Source of the DNA: Branchiostoma floridae
Lineage: Eukaryota > Chordata > Leptocardii > Amphioxiformes > Branchiostomatidae
Direction of reading: 5' to 3'
Length of the DNA stretch: 64,000 nucleotides
Assembly (NCBI RefSeq): GCF_000003815.2
Contig: NW_023365749.1
Coordinates: forward strand, 278,678-342,677
Both the position numbers and the translations under genes were made by a program. The number at the start of each line of letters is the position of its first letter. Positions within the stretch are counted from its first letter, which is position 1. Under the pieces are notes generated by a model, which worked only from the letters and a program-made list of their open reading frames with translations, was not told the origin of the DNA and made no database searches. This document shows positions 34,401 through 43,900 of this stretch, piece after piece.

Positions 34401-37400
34401 GAAAACCAAGCCAATCAAGGTCACCTACGGGATTGGTAAGGTGTCGTTTGAATAAGCACTTTCATGGTTCTCCGTACGCATGTGCACTGACAGGAGTTGC
34501 GGGTAATATGTCAAAGGTGAATGCCCCTGAGACATAAACAAGACATGACTGGGCATTGTTGTGTCTATCTAGACAATGGTCAAGACGAGAACTGTTTACA
34601 AGTCAGATGCCTTCACCTTGTTTTATTGCTACAGCAGGGAATAGTCCACTGGAAGCATTTTGTGTTTAACTACCATACGCTCTCGTACATGTAATTGCTG
34701 AGTGCTAAGCAGTGAAAGCTTCTCAGTTCATATCATGTCTCCCCATCCCATGTCCAGGTGTAGATGAGCATGATGATGAGGGTCGGGTCATCACGGCAGA
34801 GTTCGATGACTTCTACATGGTCACAGCTTGTAAGTATGTAAAATATACTGGTCAGTGATGTGGTATGAAGGGGTCTAAGTAAGGATGTTGCACCAAGGAA
34901 TGAAGATGGTTTTAAGGACAATCTTTCAGAGTATGAAAAATATAATTATTATGTGGAGAGAGAGAGTCAGAGATGTTGTATGTACATGTATGTTTGTAGA
35001 AAGAGAAATAAAAGAAAACTGACATTGTTTTCGCAGATGTTCCCAATGCTGGAAGAGGACTTGTCAGGTGAGTGTTTTCACAATGACTACTTCAAGTTTA
35101 AGAAATTTTGTTTCCTTTTTTTAGCATTATAGCAGGTTATGCTATAAATTCTTAACAATCACTGGTCTAGTTGCATTATGAATAGGAAGACGTGTGATAG
35201 ACAGGGAACTTCTTTCCATTGTTGCTAAGGCTTTGCACTGGTTTGATACTTACCATCTAAACTCCAGGTTAGACTACCAACAGGGTGGGAGGAGGCACTG
35301 TGTTTATGATCCTAACACGTTTTTTTACAGGCTAGACTACCCGTAGAGGTGTGGAAAAGGCATTGTGTGTATGACCCTAATCTGTCTGTTCCAGGGTGTG
35401 TCTTGTCTGATCCTGATCCTAACCTGTCTGTGTTCTAGGCTGTTTTGTTCCTAACTTTTCTGTGTTTTAGGCTTAACTACCTGCAGGGAAAAGGCATTGT
35501 GTGACCCTAATCTGTCTGTGTTCCAGGCTAAGTCTGTGTCTTGTCGTGATCCTAACCTGTCTGTGTTCTAGGCCTTTTTTGTACCTAACTTATCTGTGTT
35601 CTGTACCTAACTAATCTGTCTGTTCCAGGCTTTTCTGTTCCTAACCTGTCTGTGTCCCAGGCTAAGCCTGTGTCTTGTTATGATCCTAACCTGTCTGTGT
35701 TCTAGGCTTTTTTTGCACCTAACTTGTCTGTTCTGGGCTATGTCTGTGTCTTGTTGTGATCCTAATCTGTCTGTTCCAGGCTAAGCCTGTGTCCAGTTGT
35801 GATCCTAACCTGTCTGTATTCCAGGCTAGACTACCGTGGGACGTGGGACGAGGCTTTTACAGCTTACCTGAAGAAGCTTGACAAGAAGAAGCCGGTGGTT
35901 CTGTGTGGGGACCTCAACGTGGCGCACAACGAAATCGGTGAGTACGACCTTCAGGGAAATGACCTTGAGATTTGTAGATTTAGTGGCTATCTTTTTTGCC
36001 ATCTTAGCAAGGAAGTTCCGAACAATGTATGCCAAGGGCTTGGAATGCTACAACTTCTGTTTTCTGCAATGTTTGATTTACAGTACTAAGTATTTTTTTA
36101 GGCTTGTTAGATTGCAAATTGCTTATATCTGCCATCTCAAACATTTTGGTAGGAATTTTGAGCCAACTAAAGTAGAATGGCCAAGTGGCAAGGCTAGCGA
36201 AGATGAGATCGAGAGGTTACCAGTTCAATTTCAGGCATTCCTGGTAAGACGTTGCATCCTTGGGAAAGGCACTGAACACAACCTTCTTCACTCCACCCAA
36301 GCAGTAAAAAAATATGTAGTACTACATGACTTCAGTTGGGGAGGGGGGTAATAGGAGAGGGATGGGCTCTGCCTTTCAATGTCGTACCCTAGACACAGTA
36401 GATGTCCCTATGGTCTCTGAAAGACTATAGATCTTGATCTTTCCCTTTATGTAGCCTTTTTCAATGTAGCCTTTTTCAATGTAGCCTTTTTCAATGTAGC
36501 CTTTTTCAATGTAGCCTTTTTCAATGTAGCCGTTTTCAATGTAGCCTTTTTCAATGTAGCCTTTTTTCAATGTAGCCTTTTTTCATTGTAGCCTTTTTCA
36601 ATGTAGCCTTTTTAATGTAGCCTTTTTCAATGTTGCCTTTTTCAATGTTGCCTTTTTCAATGTTGCCTTTTTCAATGTTGCCCTTTTCAATGTAGCCTTT
36701 TTTCAATGTAGCCTTTTTCAATGTAGCCTTTTTTCAATGTAGCATTTTTCAATGTAGCCTTTTTCAATGTAGCCTTTTTCAATGTTGCCTTTTTCAATGT
36801 AGCCTTTTTCAATGTAGCCTTTTTCAATGTAGCCTTTTTTCAATGTTGCCTTTTTCAATGTAGCCTTTTTCAATGTAGCCTTTTTCAATGTAGCCTTTTT
36901 CAATGTAGCCTTTTTTCAATGTAGCCTTTTTTCAATGTAGCCTTTTTCAATGTAGCCTTTTTAATGTAGCCTTTTTAATGTAGCCTTTTTCAATGTTGCC
37001 TTTTTCAATGTTGCCTTTTTCAATGTTGCCTTTTTCAATGTTGCCCTTTTCAATGTAGCCTTTTTTCAATGTAGCCTTTTTCAATGTAGCCTTTTTCAAT
37101 GTAGCCTTTTTCAATATAGCAGGGTTGACAGATGAATGATGAATCATTGTGTTGGAGACCTACTCTACTTGTAACTTCTGATCTGATTTCAGACTTGAAG
37201 AACCCCAAGAGCAACAAGAACAAGACGCCAGGTTTCACGGACAAGGAGCGGGAGGGGTTCACCACGCTGCTGGATGAGGGGTTCAAGGACAGCTACAGGT
37301 GGGTGCTCTGAAATTGCAGAGACATCCAATAGCAAACCACCTCTTGTCTGCTATCTCAACTGTCACGATCAGTTCCTGACTACCCTACTTGTAAATATTA

Positions 37401-38372
37401 ATGAAAAATTTTGAAAACTAAAAGGCCTATTCTCTGATTGGCTGACAGCTGGTTAGTGGCAACACCCACAGGAACTGATTGTGATGGTTGAGAAAGCAGA
37501 GTACAGATGGCTTGCTAGCGCCGTTGGATGTCTCTGCATAGGAGAATGTGAAATGGGACAATTTGATGCTTTTTCATTTGCCCATTCATTTTGTTTGTCC
37601 ATTTGTTCATTCATTTATGTATTCACTCACAGGGAACTGTACCCTGAGGAGACGGACTGTTACACTTTCTGGTCCTACATGGGGGGAGCCAGGGCTAAGA
37701 ATGTTGGCTGGTGAGTGTCACTTTAATCTCCTTCTTGCATTTAGTTTTTGTGGTGCCAACTTTGTATTGGATATGAGGTTAAGCAGTAGGGAGAAGGTTA
37801 ACATTACATTTTTGAAACCAAATACCTTAGACGGTTCAATGATATATTTTGACAGAAAGGCAGATTTGTATGTGTATACACAGTATATACATAGATGATA
37901 AACCCGACCCGAGAGTGTGTGTGGGTGTGAGACATCTAGAGATAATTATGGTTTTTGTTAGAACTCAACTTAACATCCTGTTACAAGTTAAAATGTAACG
38001 TTAGGGGTGCACTTCATATTTGGAAGATGACTTTCAGAATTTCCAAATCCAAAACTGCAGTTTTGTAGCATTACATGTACATTAAGAGATGCTTGCAGTT
38101 TGCTTACTGCCTTTCTCCAGCTGTCTCGTCTGTAATGTCATGTAACCCTCAGAATGCTAAGGTAGCTGTTAGGCACCAAATTTGTATTGATGATGGATGA
38201 GGCAGCAAGGCAAGGGTTAATAAAAATGCCTGTTCTCCCCCTTCCCAGGCGACTGGACTACTTTGTCCTCTCGGACCGGCTGATGCCGCATCTGTGCGAC
38301 AACGTCATCAGGTCAGAGGTCATGGGCAGCGACCACTGCCCCATCGTGCTGCTGCTGGCCATGGGGAAATAA
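25414..38372 (+). CDS. APEX1: AP endonuclease 1 (APEX1/Ref-1), ten exons
   Basis: APEX1 cuts DNA 5' to abasic sites in base-excision repair and acts in the nucleus. Exons: 25414-25428 (MPKRK), 32669-32772, 33130-33187, 34228-34435, 34758-34829, 35037-35067, 35825-35937, 37193-37298, 37633-37710 and 38249-38372. They sum to 909 nt, or 302 residues (human 318), with matching phases throughout. The Lys-rich N-terminus (to about residue 40) replaces the longer human one. All catalytic residues are present with a constant offset of 18 from human numbering: N50 and D52 (SWNVDGL), E78 (LQETK), Y153 (YVPNAGRG), D192 and N194 (GDLNVAH), D290 and H291 (GSDHCP). The residue matching human redox Cys65 is Ala47 (IASWNVDGL); the Cys93 counterpart is C75. 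Intron 1 (7.2 kb) hosts an antisense esterase gene; the introns before exons 7 and 8 carry large minisatellites. Confidence 0.96.
25429..27980. other. APEX1 intron 1, proximal part
   Basis: No exon could be supported. The 238-codon frame running across 25074-25790 includes promoter, start codon and intron and has no domain. A simple-repeat stretch of (aac)n, (aat)n and (gat)n variants lies at about 27165-27300. Confidence 0.5.
27982..28210. mobile_element. Mariner-like MITE (copy 2)
   Basis: Starts CTGTAAATGCAGAAATTTCG and ends GCATTTACTG, flanked by TA on both sides. Same family as 24257-24451. It lies just beyond the 3' end of the nested esterase gene, inside APEX1 intron 1. Confidence 0.75.
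28303..31726 (-). CDS. AADAC/NCEH1-like membrane esterase, nested in APEX1 intron 1
   Basis: Arylacetamide deacetylase-family serine hydrolase, normally an ER type II membrane enzyme that hydrolyses lipid or xenobiotic esters. Five exons: 31562-31726, 30661-30901, 30441-30504, 29516-29602 and 28303-28978, phases 0, 1, 2, 2; total 1233 nt, or 410 residues (human AADAC 399). The N-terminus has an uncharged segment ([19 protein letters not shown]) ending in YTPVP, the usual signal anchor. The oxyanion HGG is at 126-128 ([11 protein letters not shown]), then [12 protein letters not shown]. The nucleophile is S200 in GESAGG; the acid is D353 (EYDIIRD) and the base H383 (GYHGQF), the same spacing as in human AADAC. 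The C-terminus is LSYLKENL. Phrases such as ATKYFLR and YNVDPARV resemble NCEH1 as much as AADAC, so the exact subfamily is left open. An in-frame Met at codon 8 is an alternative start. Confidence 0.93.
29270..29480 (+). repeat. Dispersed 'gcataacttaagaagctctgg' repeat
   Basis: Contains 'ttgtgcatttgtctttcc', 'cagcataacttaagaagctc' and 'tggatggaccgtaatgatat', the same layout as the copies near 10175, 45275 and 60995. It lies in the esterase intron between exons 4 and 5. Confidence 0.45.
29644..30056 (+). mobile_element. tRNA-derived SINE, nearly intact
   Basis: The head GACCGCGTAGCACAGTGGTA has an A box, and the B box reads GCGGATTCGAATCCGCC, an almost perfect T-arm. The body includes 'ggacgttaaatggaggtccc' and ends in a (caataa)n-type tail at about 30040-30056. 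Two degraded relatives run in reverse at 13730-13990 and about 63055-63170. A tRNA-like fold is plausible but the 3' acceptor strand runs into SINE body, so it is not called a tRNA gene. Confidence 0.75.
31096..31300. repeat. Foldback element with four 21-bp units
   Basis: 'gtggcataagatagtatcat' on the left pairs with 'gcttttgatactatatcatt' on the right. Inside, 'aagtgttcaatggccaccga' is repeated about four times, then inverted as 'cggtggccaatgagcactcc'. Its outer words match the 32463 and 63205 elements, so the family is shared. It lies in APEX1 intron 1 and upstream of esterase exon 2. Confidence 0.55.
32463..32619. mobile_element. MITE with 'aatctccaagcagatcc' ends
   Basis: AATCTCCAAGCAAATCCTAT at the left is mirrored by ATAGGATCTGCTTGGAGATT at the right. 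A left-end-like copy also begins at 32151 (agtctccaagcagatcctac). The cleanest relative is at 63205-63375. The element ends 49 bp before APEX1 exon 2. Confidence 0.65.
33652..34143. repeat. Possible inverted-repeat element in APEX1 intron 3
   Basis: TTTATGGATGACATCC near the left pairs with GGATGTCATCCATAAA near the right. The same 'atggatgacatcc' end bounds the better-defined element at 44006-44418. Confidence 0.4.
35270..35824 (+). repeat. Tandem copies of the APEX1 exon 7 acceptor region
   Basis: The real acceptor reads 'tgatcctaacctgtctgtattccag|gctagactaccgtggg'. Upstream are roughly ten degenerate copies carrying the branch-like 'gatcctaacctgtctgt', a pyrimidine run and a 'ccag' or 'ctag' followed by 'gct', for example at about 35333, 35393, 35525, 35625 and 35777. 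Some extend into exon-like sequence ('aggctagactacccgtagag' at 35328, 'aggcttaactacctgcaggg' at 35469). Several would serve as cryptic acceptors. Confidence 0.8.
36150..36310 (+). mobile_element. tRNA-derived SINE fragment
   Basis: An A-box-like 'tggccaagtggcaaggctag' and a B-box-like 'ggttaccagttcaatttcag' at tRNA-like spacing, followed by 'cttgggaaaggcactgaaca'. It lies in APEX1 intron 7. Confidence 0.5.
36449..37117. repeat. 15-bp minisatellite, about 45 copies
   Basis: The unit TTTTTCAATGTAGCC repeats almost without interruption, with variants 'ttgcc', an extra T, and missing C. Because 15 is a multiple of three the array is open in several frames (minus strand EKGYI or KATLK repeats). 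Phase shifts from single-T indels and its place inside APEX1 intron 7 argue that these are not proteins. Confidence 0.95.
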
Positions 38373-39179
38373 CGACCTTGGGGTCGAACACACGACCTTG
38401 AGAATATCCCAAGGATGTATGATTGTACACATCTTATGGTGAAGGTTACAGAAAGGTCATAGTTTCCATCTGACAAATAGTCAAGTGTGTAGGACTGTTT
38501 GAAGGGTAACATCTGAAGGTCAAGCTTGTAAAGATGTCAGAAAGAAAGAATATATCTGAGTCGAGAAGGTGGAAAGGTAGAAAAAAGTTACATTTGACAG
38601 AAGTCAAGATGACACAAACTACATATTAGGTTTCATCTGATGACCAAAAAGGTTCTCGACAGGTCAAATTTGTTGGAAAAGTTCTGTAGAGATAGGAGAT
38701 TTAAAGTCATGTTTGTAGGTGTTCAGGTATTAGATGTCTTAGAAATCGAACTCTAGGAGGTAATGCCATTTGTGCTAGGTACGTGTAGTTTCCTCATAAC
38801 TTCTATCGTTAACATAACATGTAATATTACATCCAACAAAAGATTTGTTAGAAATACATCATTGTTGGTACTGTTCTTTTTCCAACAGTGTCTAGTGTAG
38901 GTATTACAAACCTGAATTCACACTGAAAAGTGGTTGATTGATACTATTGTCCGTGCCATGCTGTTCGGTATATAACAGTTACAGTGAAAGGGGATCACTT
39001 TGAATGACCAGTTTGCTTCTCGTGCAACTTTATTGTGACTCATGTTTCTGTAGTACATTCAATATTTGTTGTGTTTGGAGATGGCAACAAACCTGCCCAA
39101 CTTAGTAAACTGAAGCCCTCATGTATTTCCGGTATAGTGTTCTACCCTTGTCTCTACTAGACTTCATTTGGAGCTGAAG
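38373..39179. other. APEX1 3' UTR and flank
   Basis: No gene; purine-rich sequence after the TAA at 38370-38372. It probably continues to the polyadenylation signal near 39735. Confidence 0.5.
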
Positions 39180-39499
39180 CAGGGCTCTAGCCAGCTCGAA
39201 TTTTTTTCCGTCAGCCAATTCCCATTGTCGCGAAAACACTATTCCATGAGTTACAATAACTGAACTGAGACCTTGAAAAACGGGTTTTAATGAGATTATC
39301 GTATGCGAAAGGGCGCCGACACACATTGTCAACAATCATAACAATAGCAAAACAAACAGTGTGTGGCTTTTACGGCCGCCTGTAGCTTCCACCAAGGATT
39401 TTTGTCCGTCAAGGTTGACAGATTGGTTTTAGAATTTTTCCGTCAGACGCAGCAAATTTCCGTCAATTGACGGAAAAACAGACGCTGGCTAGAGCCCTG
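39180..39499. mobile_element. hAT-type MITE with 8-bp target duplication
   Basis: CAGGGCTCTAGCCAGC and GCTGGCTAGAGCCCTG are inverted ends, and AGCTGAAG flanks both sides (39172-39179 and 39500-39507). CAGGG-type ends with an 8-bp duplication are typical of the hAT superfamily. The interior carries 'ttccgtcag' words in both orientations. Related to 3530-3867. It lies in the probable APEX1 3' UTR. Confidence 0.8.
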
Positions 39500-39734
39500 A
39501 GCTGAAGACACACTTATACCAGTAGTAGAATTTGGCGTAAATGAGTGATTCGAGACAAGACCAAGGGCCTTGGACATTTTTGTTTACTGTGCATTTTTGC
39601 CAATTCCTACAATACTATTTTCAGAAATGTACTTTAAAGGTGCAATTTAGAGTTGGTGCAGTACAATGTAGTTTCACTAGGAAAAAGGACGAGAGGAAGT
39701 AGTTTTAGCTGTTACAGTTTAGACTGACTTTCTG

Positions 39735-39740
39735 AATAAA
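39735..39740 (+). terminator. Candidate APEX1 polyadenylation signal
   Basis: AATAAA in the transcript sense, 1.36 kb after the APEX1 stop and the first strong one after the hAT insertion. The cleavage site is not visible from sequence alone. Confidence 0.4.
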
Positions 39741-39849
39741 GAAGGAAATGCAAAACTTATGTCTGTACTTGCTGTATACATGTACATGTACATGTATACC
39801 TACAACCTTGCTCCAGTTTATATTTTAGATCTAGTCAGTGTCACAGTAA

Positions 39850-39960
39850 GTCAGCTGACAAAAGATAATGTAACAGTGGATACTATCTAAAATGTCTGAC
39901 TGTTTCCAAAATCATATCCAGTTGCTTGAGTAACTGCTTCTTGGCACAATTTATTGAACC
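39850..39960. repeat. Fragment of the 8366-8805 transposon family
   Basis: Shares 'agtggatactatctaaaatg' and 'catatccagttgcttgagta' with that element. Confidence 0.55.
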
Positions 39961-40079
39961 ATCTTCCCAGTTGCCTGGGTTCATCAAAAATCTAATTCAA
40001 ATTTTAATATCGTAGGAAAGGCACATTTGTTATAAATTGCATAGATGATGAAGGCAACATTGTCGAAATTTGAACATAG

Positions 40080-40923
40080 GACGTCAGCCGTTCTGGCTTC
40101 TTAAGTACTAGTTTGGTTACCCTACCCCTTCTACTTCCCATAGTGTACTGGATAAGTTAATAACTTACTGGATAACTTAATGAAATCTTAATCACTATAG
40201 TTTGGTTACCCTTGCCCTTACATCCCATAGTGTACTGGATACGTCAGCCGTTCTGGCTTCTTAACCACAAGTTTGGTTACCCTAGCACTTACATCCCATA
40301 GTGTACTGGATTCGTCAGCCGTTCTGGCTTCTGAACCACTAGTTCGGTTAACCTAGCCCTTACATTCCATAGTGTACTGGATACGTCAGCCGTTCTGGCT
40401 TCTTTACCACTAGTTTGGTTACCCTAGCACTTACATCCCATAGTGTACTGGATACGTCAGCCGTTCTGGCTTCTTAATAAAATCTTAACCACTATATATA
40501 TAGTTTGGTTACCCTAGCCCTTCTACATTCCATAGTGTACTGGATACGTCAGCCGTTCTGGCTTCTTAACCACTAGTTTGGTTACCCTAGCCCTTACATC
40601 CCATAGTGTACTGGATACGTCAGCCGTTCTGGCTTCTTAACCACTAGTTTGGTTACCCTAGCCCTTACATTCCATAGTGTTCTGGATAAGTCAGCCGTTC
40701 TGGCTTCTTAACCACTAGTTTGGTTACCCTAGCCCTTAGATCCCATAGTGTACTGGATACGTCAGCCGTTCTGGCTTCTTAACCACTAGTTTGGTTACCC
40801 TAGCCCTTACATCCCATAGTGTACTGGATACGTCAGCCGTTCTGGCTTCTTAACCACTAGTTTGGTTACCCTAGCCCTTACATTCCATAGTGTACTGGAT
40901 ACGTCAGCTGTTCTGGCTTCTTA
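40080..40923 (-). repeat. 71-bp minisatellite made from the end of the ATP-grasp coding region
   Basis: About eleven units of 'ttaaccactagtttggttaccctagcccttacatcccatagtgtactggatacgtcagccgttctggcttc' (given here only as landmark words: CACTAGTTTGGTTACCCTAG, CCATAGTGTACTGGATACG, TCAGCCGTTCTGGCTTC). Read on the minus strand each unit encodes KKPERLTYPVHYGM and a stop, nearly the last 14 residues of the adjacent ligase-like protein (KKPEQLTYPVHYGM). The first unit overlaps the true end of the exon at 40878-40923. Confidence 0.85.
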
Positions 40924-43900
40924 ACCACTAGTTTGAGCACATCAATAAGCTTCCCCATCATGGCCTCCCTGGAGTCGCCGTAGGTGAACGTAGAACAGAA
41001 GTAACCTCCGGCACTGCCGGCTAAGTTGATGACGTCGTCGTCAGGACCTGCCGTCAGGATGAACATCACGTCAGGATCCGACTTTAGCTTTTCGATCTGT
41101 GGAATAACAGAATAGTTCTGCTGAAGGGTGGGTACCGGTACAGAAAAGTCAGGTACAGGTACGGTCATGGTCGAGAGGATCAGGTTCGGACCTGAATCTG
41201 TGAAAACTTGTGAATGGGCCATACTCAAAACAATGGTCCATTTCGCTGCAAAGGATCCTATTTTGTGCAGAATCCGACGTTCATTGCCTGCCATTTGAAA
41301 ATCCTATCTGAGTCATCTAAATCACACTAACTATCTCTGTTTTTGACCAAGGGTAACTGTAAAAGCTTGGTAAGAAATTACTCCCCAAGGAGAGGTTGGT
41401 GCGGAAAATCGTGACCTTTTCCTTTTGTCCGTTTTTTTTCGATCGGTGGGGGTCGGAATAATCTGTTAATTTTCGAATCGGTATTTTTTCAGGTCCGGTT
41501 TTTCTGGACCGGTTCAACAAAAAAAAACGGGTTTGTACCGGTACACTACCGGTACCCACCCCTAGTATCAACTGGATGATACATAAACCCTACTGGGAAG
41601 ATAAATGGCTATTAAATGTTAGAAATACATTGAATCCTAGCTATTTTATAGGAAGATCAGTCGATTGACAATGGTTTCAAACTGCAATATTTTTTATCCG
41701 TTGAAAACATTGCAACTTGAACCACCGTCAATCGATTTGATTTCCTTAACACATTCTTATAAAATAAAACGTTGTTTTTCAAAACAACGGATATGGGCTA
41801 CCCCACGGATAAAGGTGGTTTAGCATTACCGTGCACACCCCAGTTTATTTGGGGTCTCAAATCGAGGCAGCGCACCCTCAAGTCGAGAGGCCGTCTCTAC
41901 AAGAAAATAAATCTAAAGCAGAAAAGCCGTATATGGGAATGAAGGGTATCACTCCAGCTTTAAGAACAGCCGGGTTTCAGTTTCTTCATTCTCTCTACTT
42001 TTCGTAATTTTTGGGGGACGAAAGTTTTTTTCACGTAAACAAAATATGCACAAAAAATGGGATTTTGACGTGGAAATAAACCCATCACCTATAGTTTAGT
42101 CATGAAAATAACTGATATTGTCGAAAAGAGAATACATCTAGGATTAATCAAGCAAAAAAAAAAGAAAATCGTAACACTGACATTTTTACAATAACCCGAC
42201 ACGCGAGGCATAGCAACACGGCTCACAGAACGCATATGGACGGTGAATCTGGGTCAACAGGCGAATCACTTCCAACGCGTAGAAATACAAGGAAGTGAAA
42301 CTCGGGCCCAAAACATTTTGCAACAAAAACACATCACTTCTGACGCTTTTTAGCCATGCCAGTATTAAATGCCATTTCAGCGCAGCAGATTATGAGAAAT
42401 GGGTACTCAAACCCAGACCCTCGAGACCCTTTCGTCACATTTTTGTTGCGCACTATCTCGGATTGGTGTGTGCACCGTTACCTATTACCTCCTCTCTACC
42501 TCTGTACATGAGCTTTTCTACTTCACCTACCTGGTCGAAGTCCATCAGGTTGCCGGGCCTTTCCAGTTCGTCAAACTTGACAAGGTAGGAGATGGCCCAC
42601 CTTCCTGTCTTGGAGGGTGTGACGTACTTGACACCGCGGCCAGCAGTCAGGTACACGTAGTCCTGGTTAGCGTTCTTGTAACTCTCTCTGTAGCAGCCTT
42701 GGAGTTGGTTGGATCCCCTGGCATTTACCTCACACAGCTTCAGCTGAAATACGTGTAAGTTAGAAACTTTTCTTGCAGACAAGTACATGTATATTCGATC
42801 TTGCACCAGCATTGACATTTGAACACATTAATTATTAAGGATTACATATTAATATTAAACCGCAGTGTTCTCACGGTCTCACCAGGATTTTTTGACAGCA
42901 TAGGGGGCATCTTAGCACGGCAAAGCCATGTGGCAAGTGGTACAGATGCAAATTTCATGAAATAAAGACAATTTCTTTTTAACAAAACAACAGAAAGTCC
43001 CACTTCACTGGTTGCAACACAGTGTAGGGGCCCATGTCACAGCTTAGGAAATCAAATCACAGCACTTTTAATTTACTTTGTGAAACTGTCTTGAATCACT
43101 AGAGTTTGGGCATATTTGTAGAAAAAAGATAATACCTACCTACCGACCTTTATTTTTCAGCACTGAAACAGGAAACACAACATTTTTCCTAGGCCTAATG
43201 ACACATGAAGTTAGTGAATTTTGACGTCCAACCTGTCCATCCTTCATCCTGAAGACATCGATGTTTGCAAAGCAGTTGTTGAACCCAAACTGCACCATCC
43301 TGGTCATGACGCCATCGTAGACGTCCCAGATCCGCTTCTGTAAGTCCTCTGGCTCGGAAGAGGGAGAGATCTCGCTCATGAACTTGGCCTCTTGGTGGTC
43401 AAAACGGAGCTCGTCGGTGATCTGTGGGGACATGGACATGACATGCGAGAACAAAGTCAACCTTCCAGGCTATCTCAAGGTGGTTACAGGTTGTTTCGCA
43501 ACAATGTCAGTTCGCAACCGTCAGTTCTCAACAAGGCAAGTCTTTTCGCAACAAGGTACCAGTCGTTTCGCAACATTTGAATGTTATTAATCTTGATAAC
43601 CTAATAGTATTAGAAATCGTATTCCTAACATGATTACACTCCTACCTGTGCACGCCGCGTATGAAACTGCACCGCCCGGCGTGTGAAAATCATCGGGCTG
43701 TCAGGTCCATGCGGGCCCATGTTTCTCTGCCGCCGGGGTTGTCTTTCGCACCCGGTAAGATTTTTACACGGAAGGCATAGGAATACGATTTTTAATACTA
43801 TTAGGCTATCAACATTAATAACATTAAAATGCGATTAAATTGCGATATGACTTGTACCTTGTTGCAAAAAGACTTGCCTTGTTGCGAACTGACGGTAGCG

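Noticed and set aside
36376-37286. Repeat proteins of EKGYI or KATLK units on the minus strand
   Set aside because: Artefacts of a 15-bp minisatellite inside an APEX1 intron.
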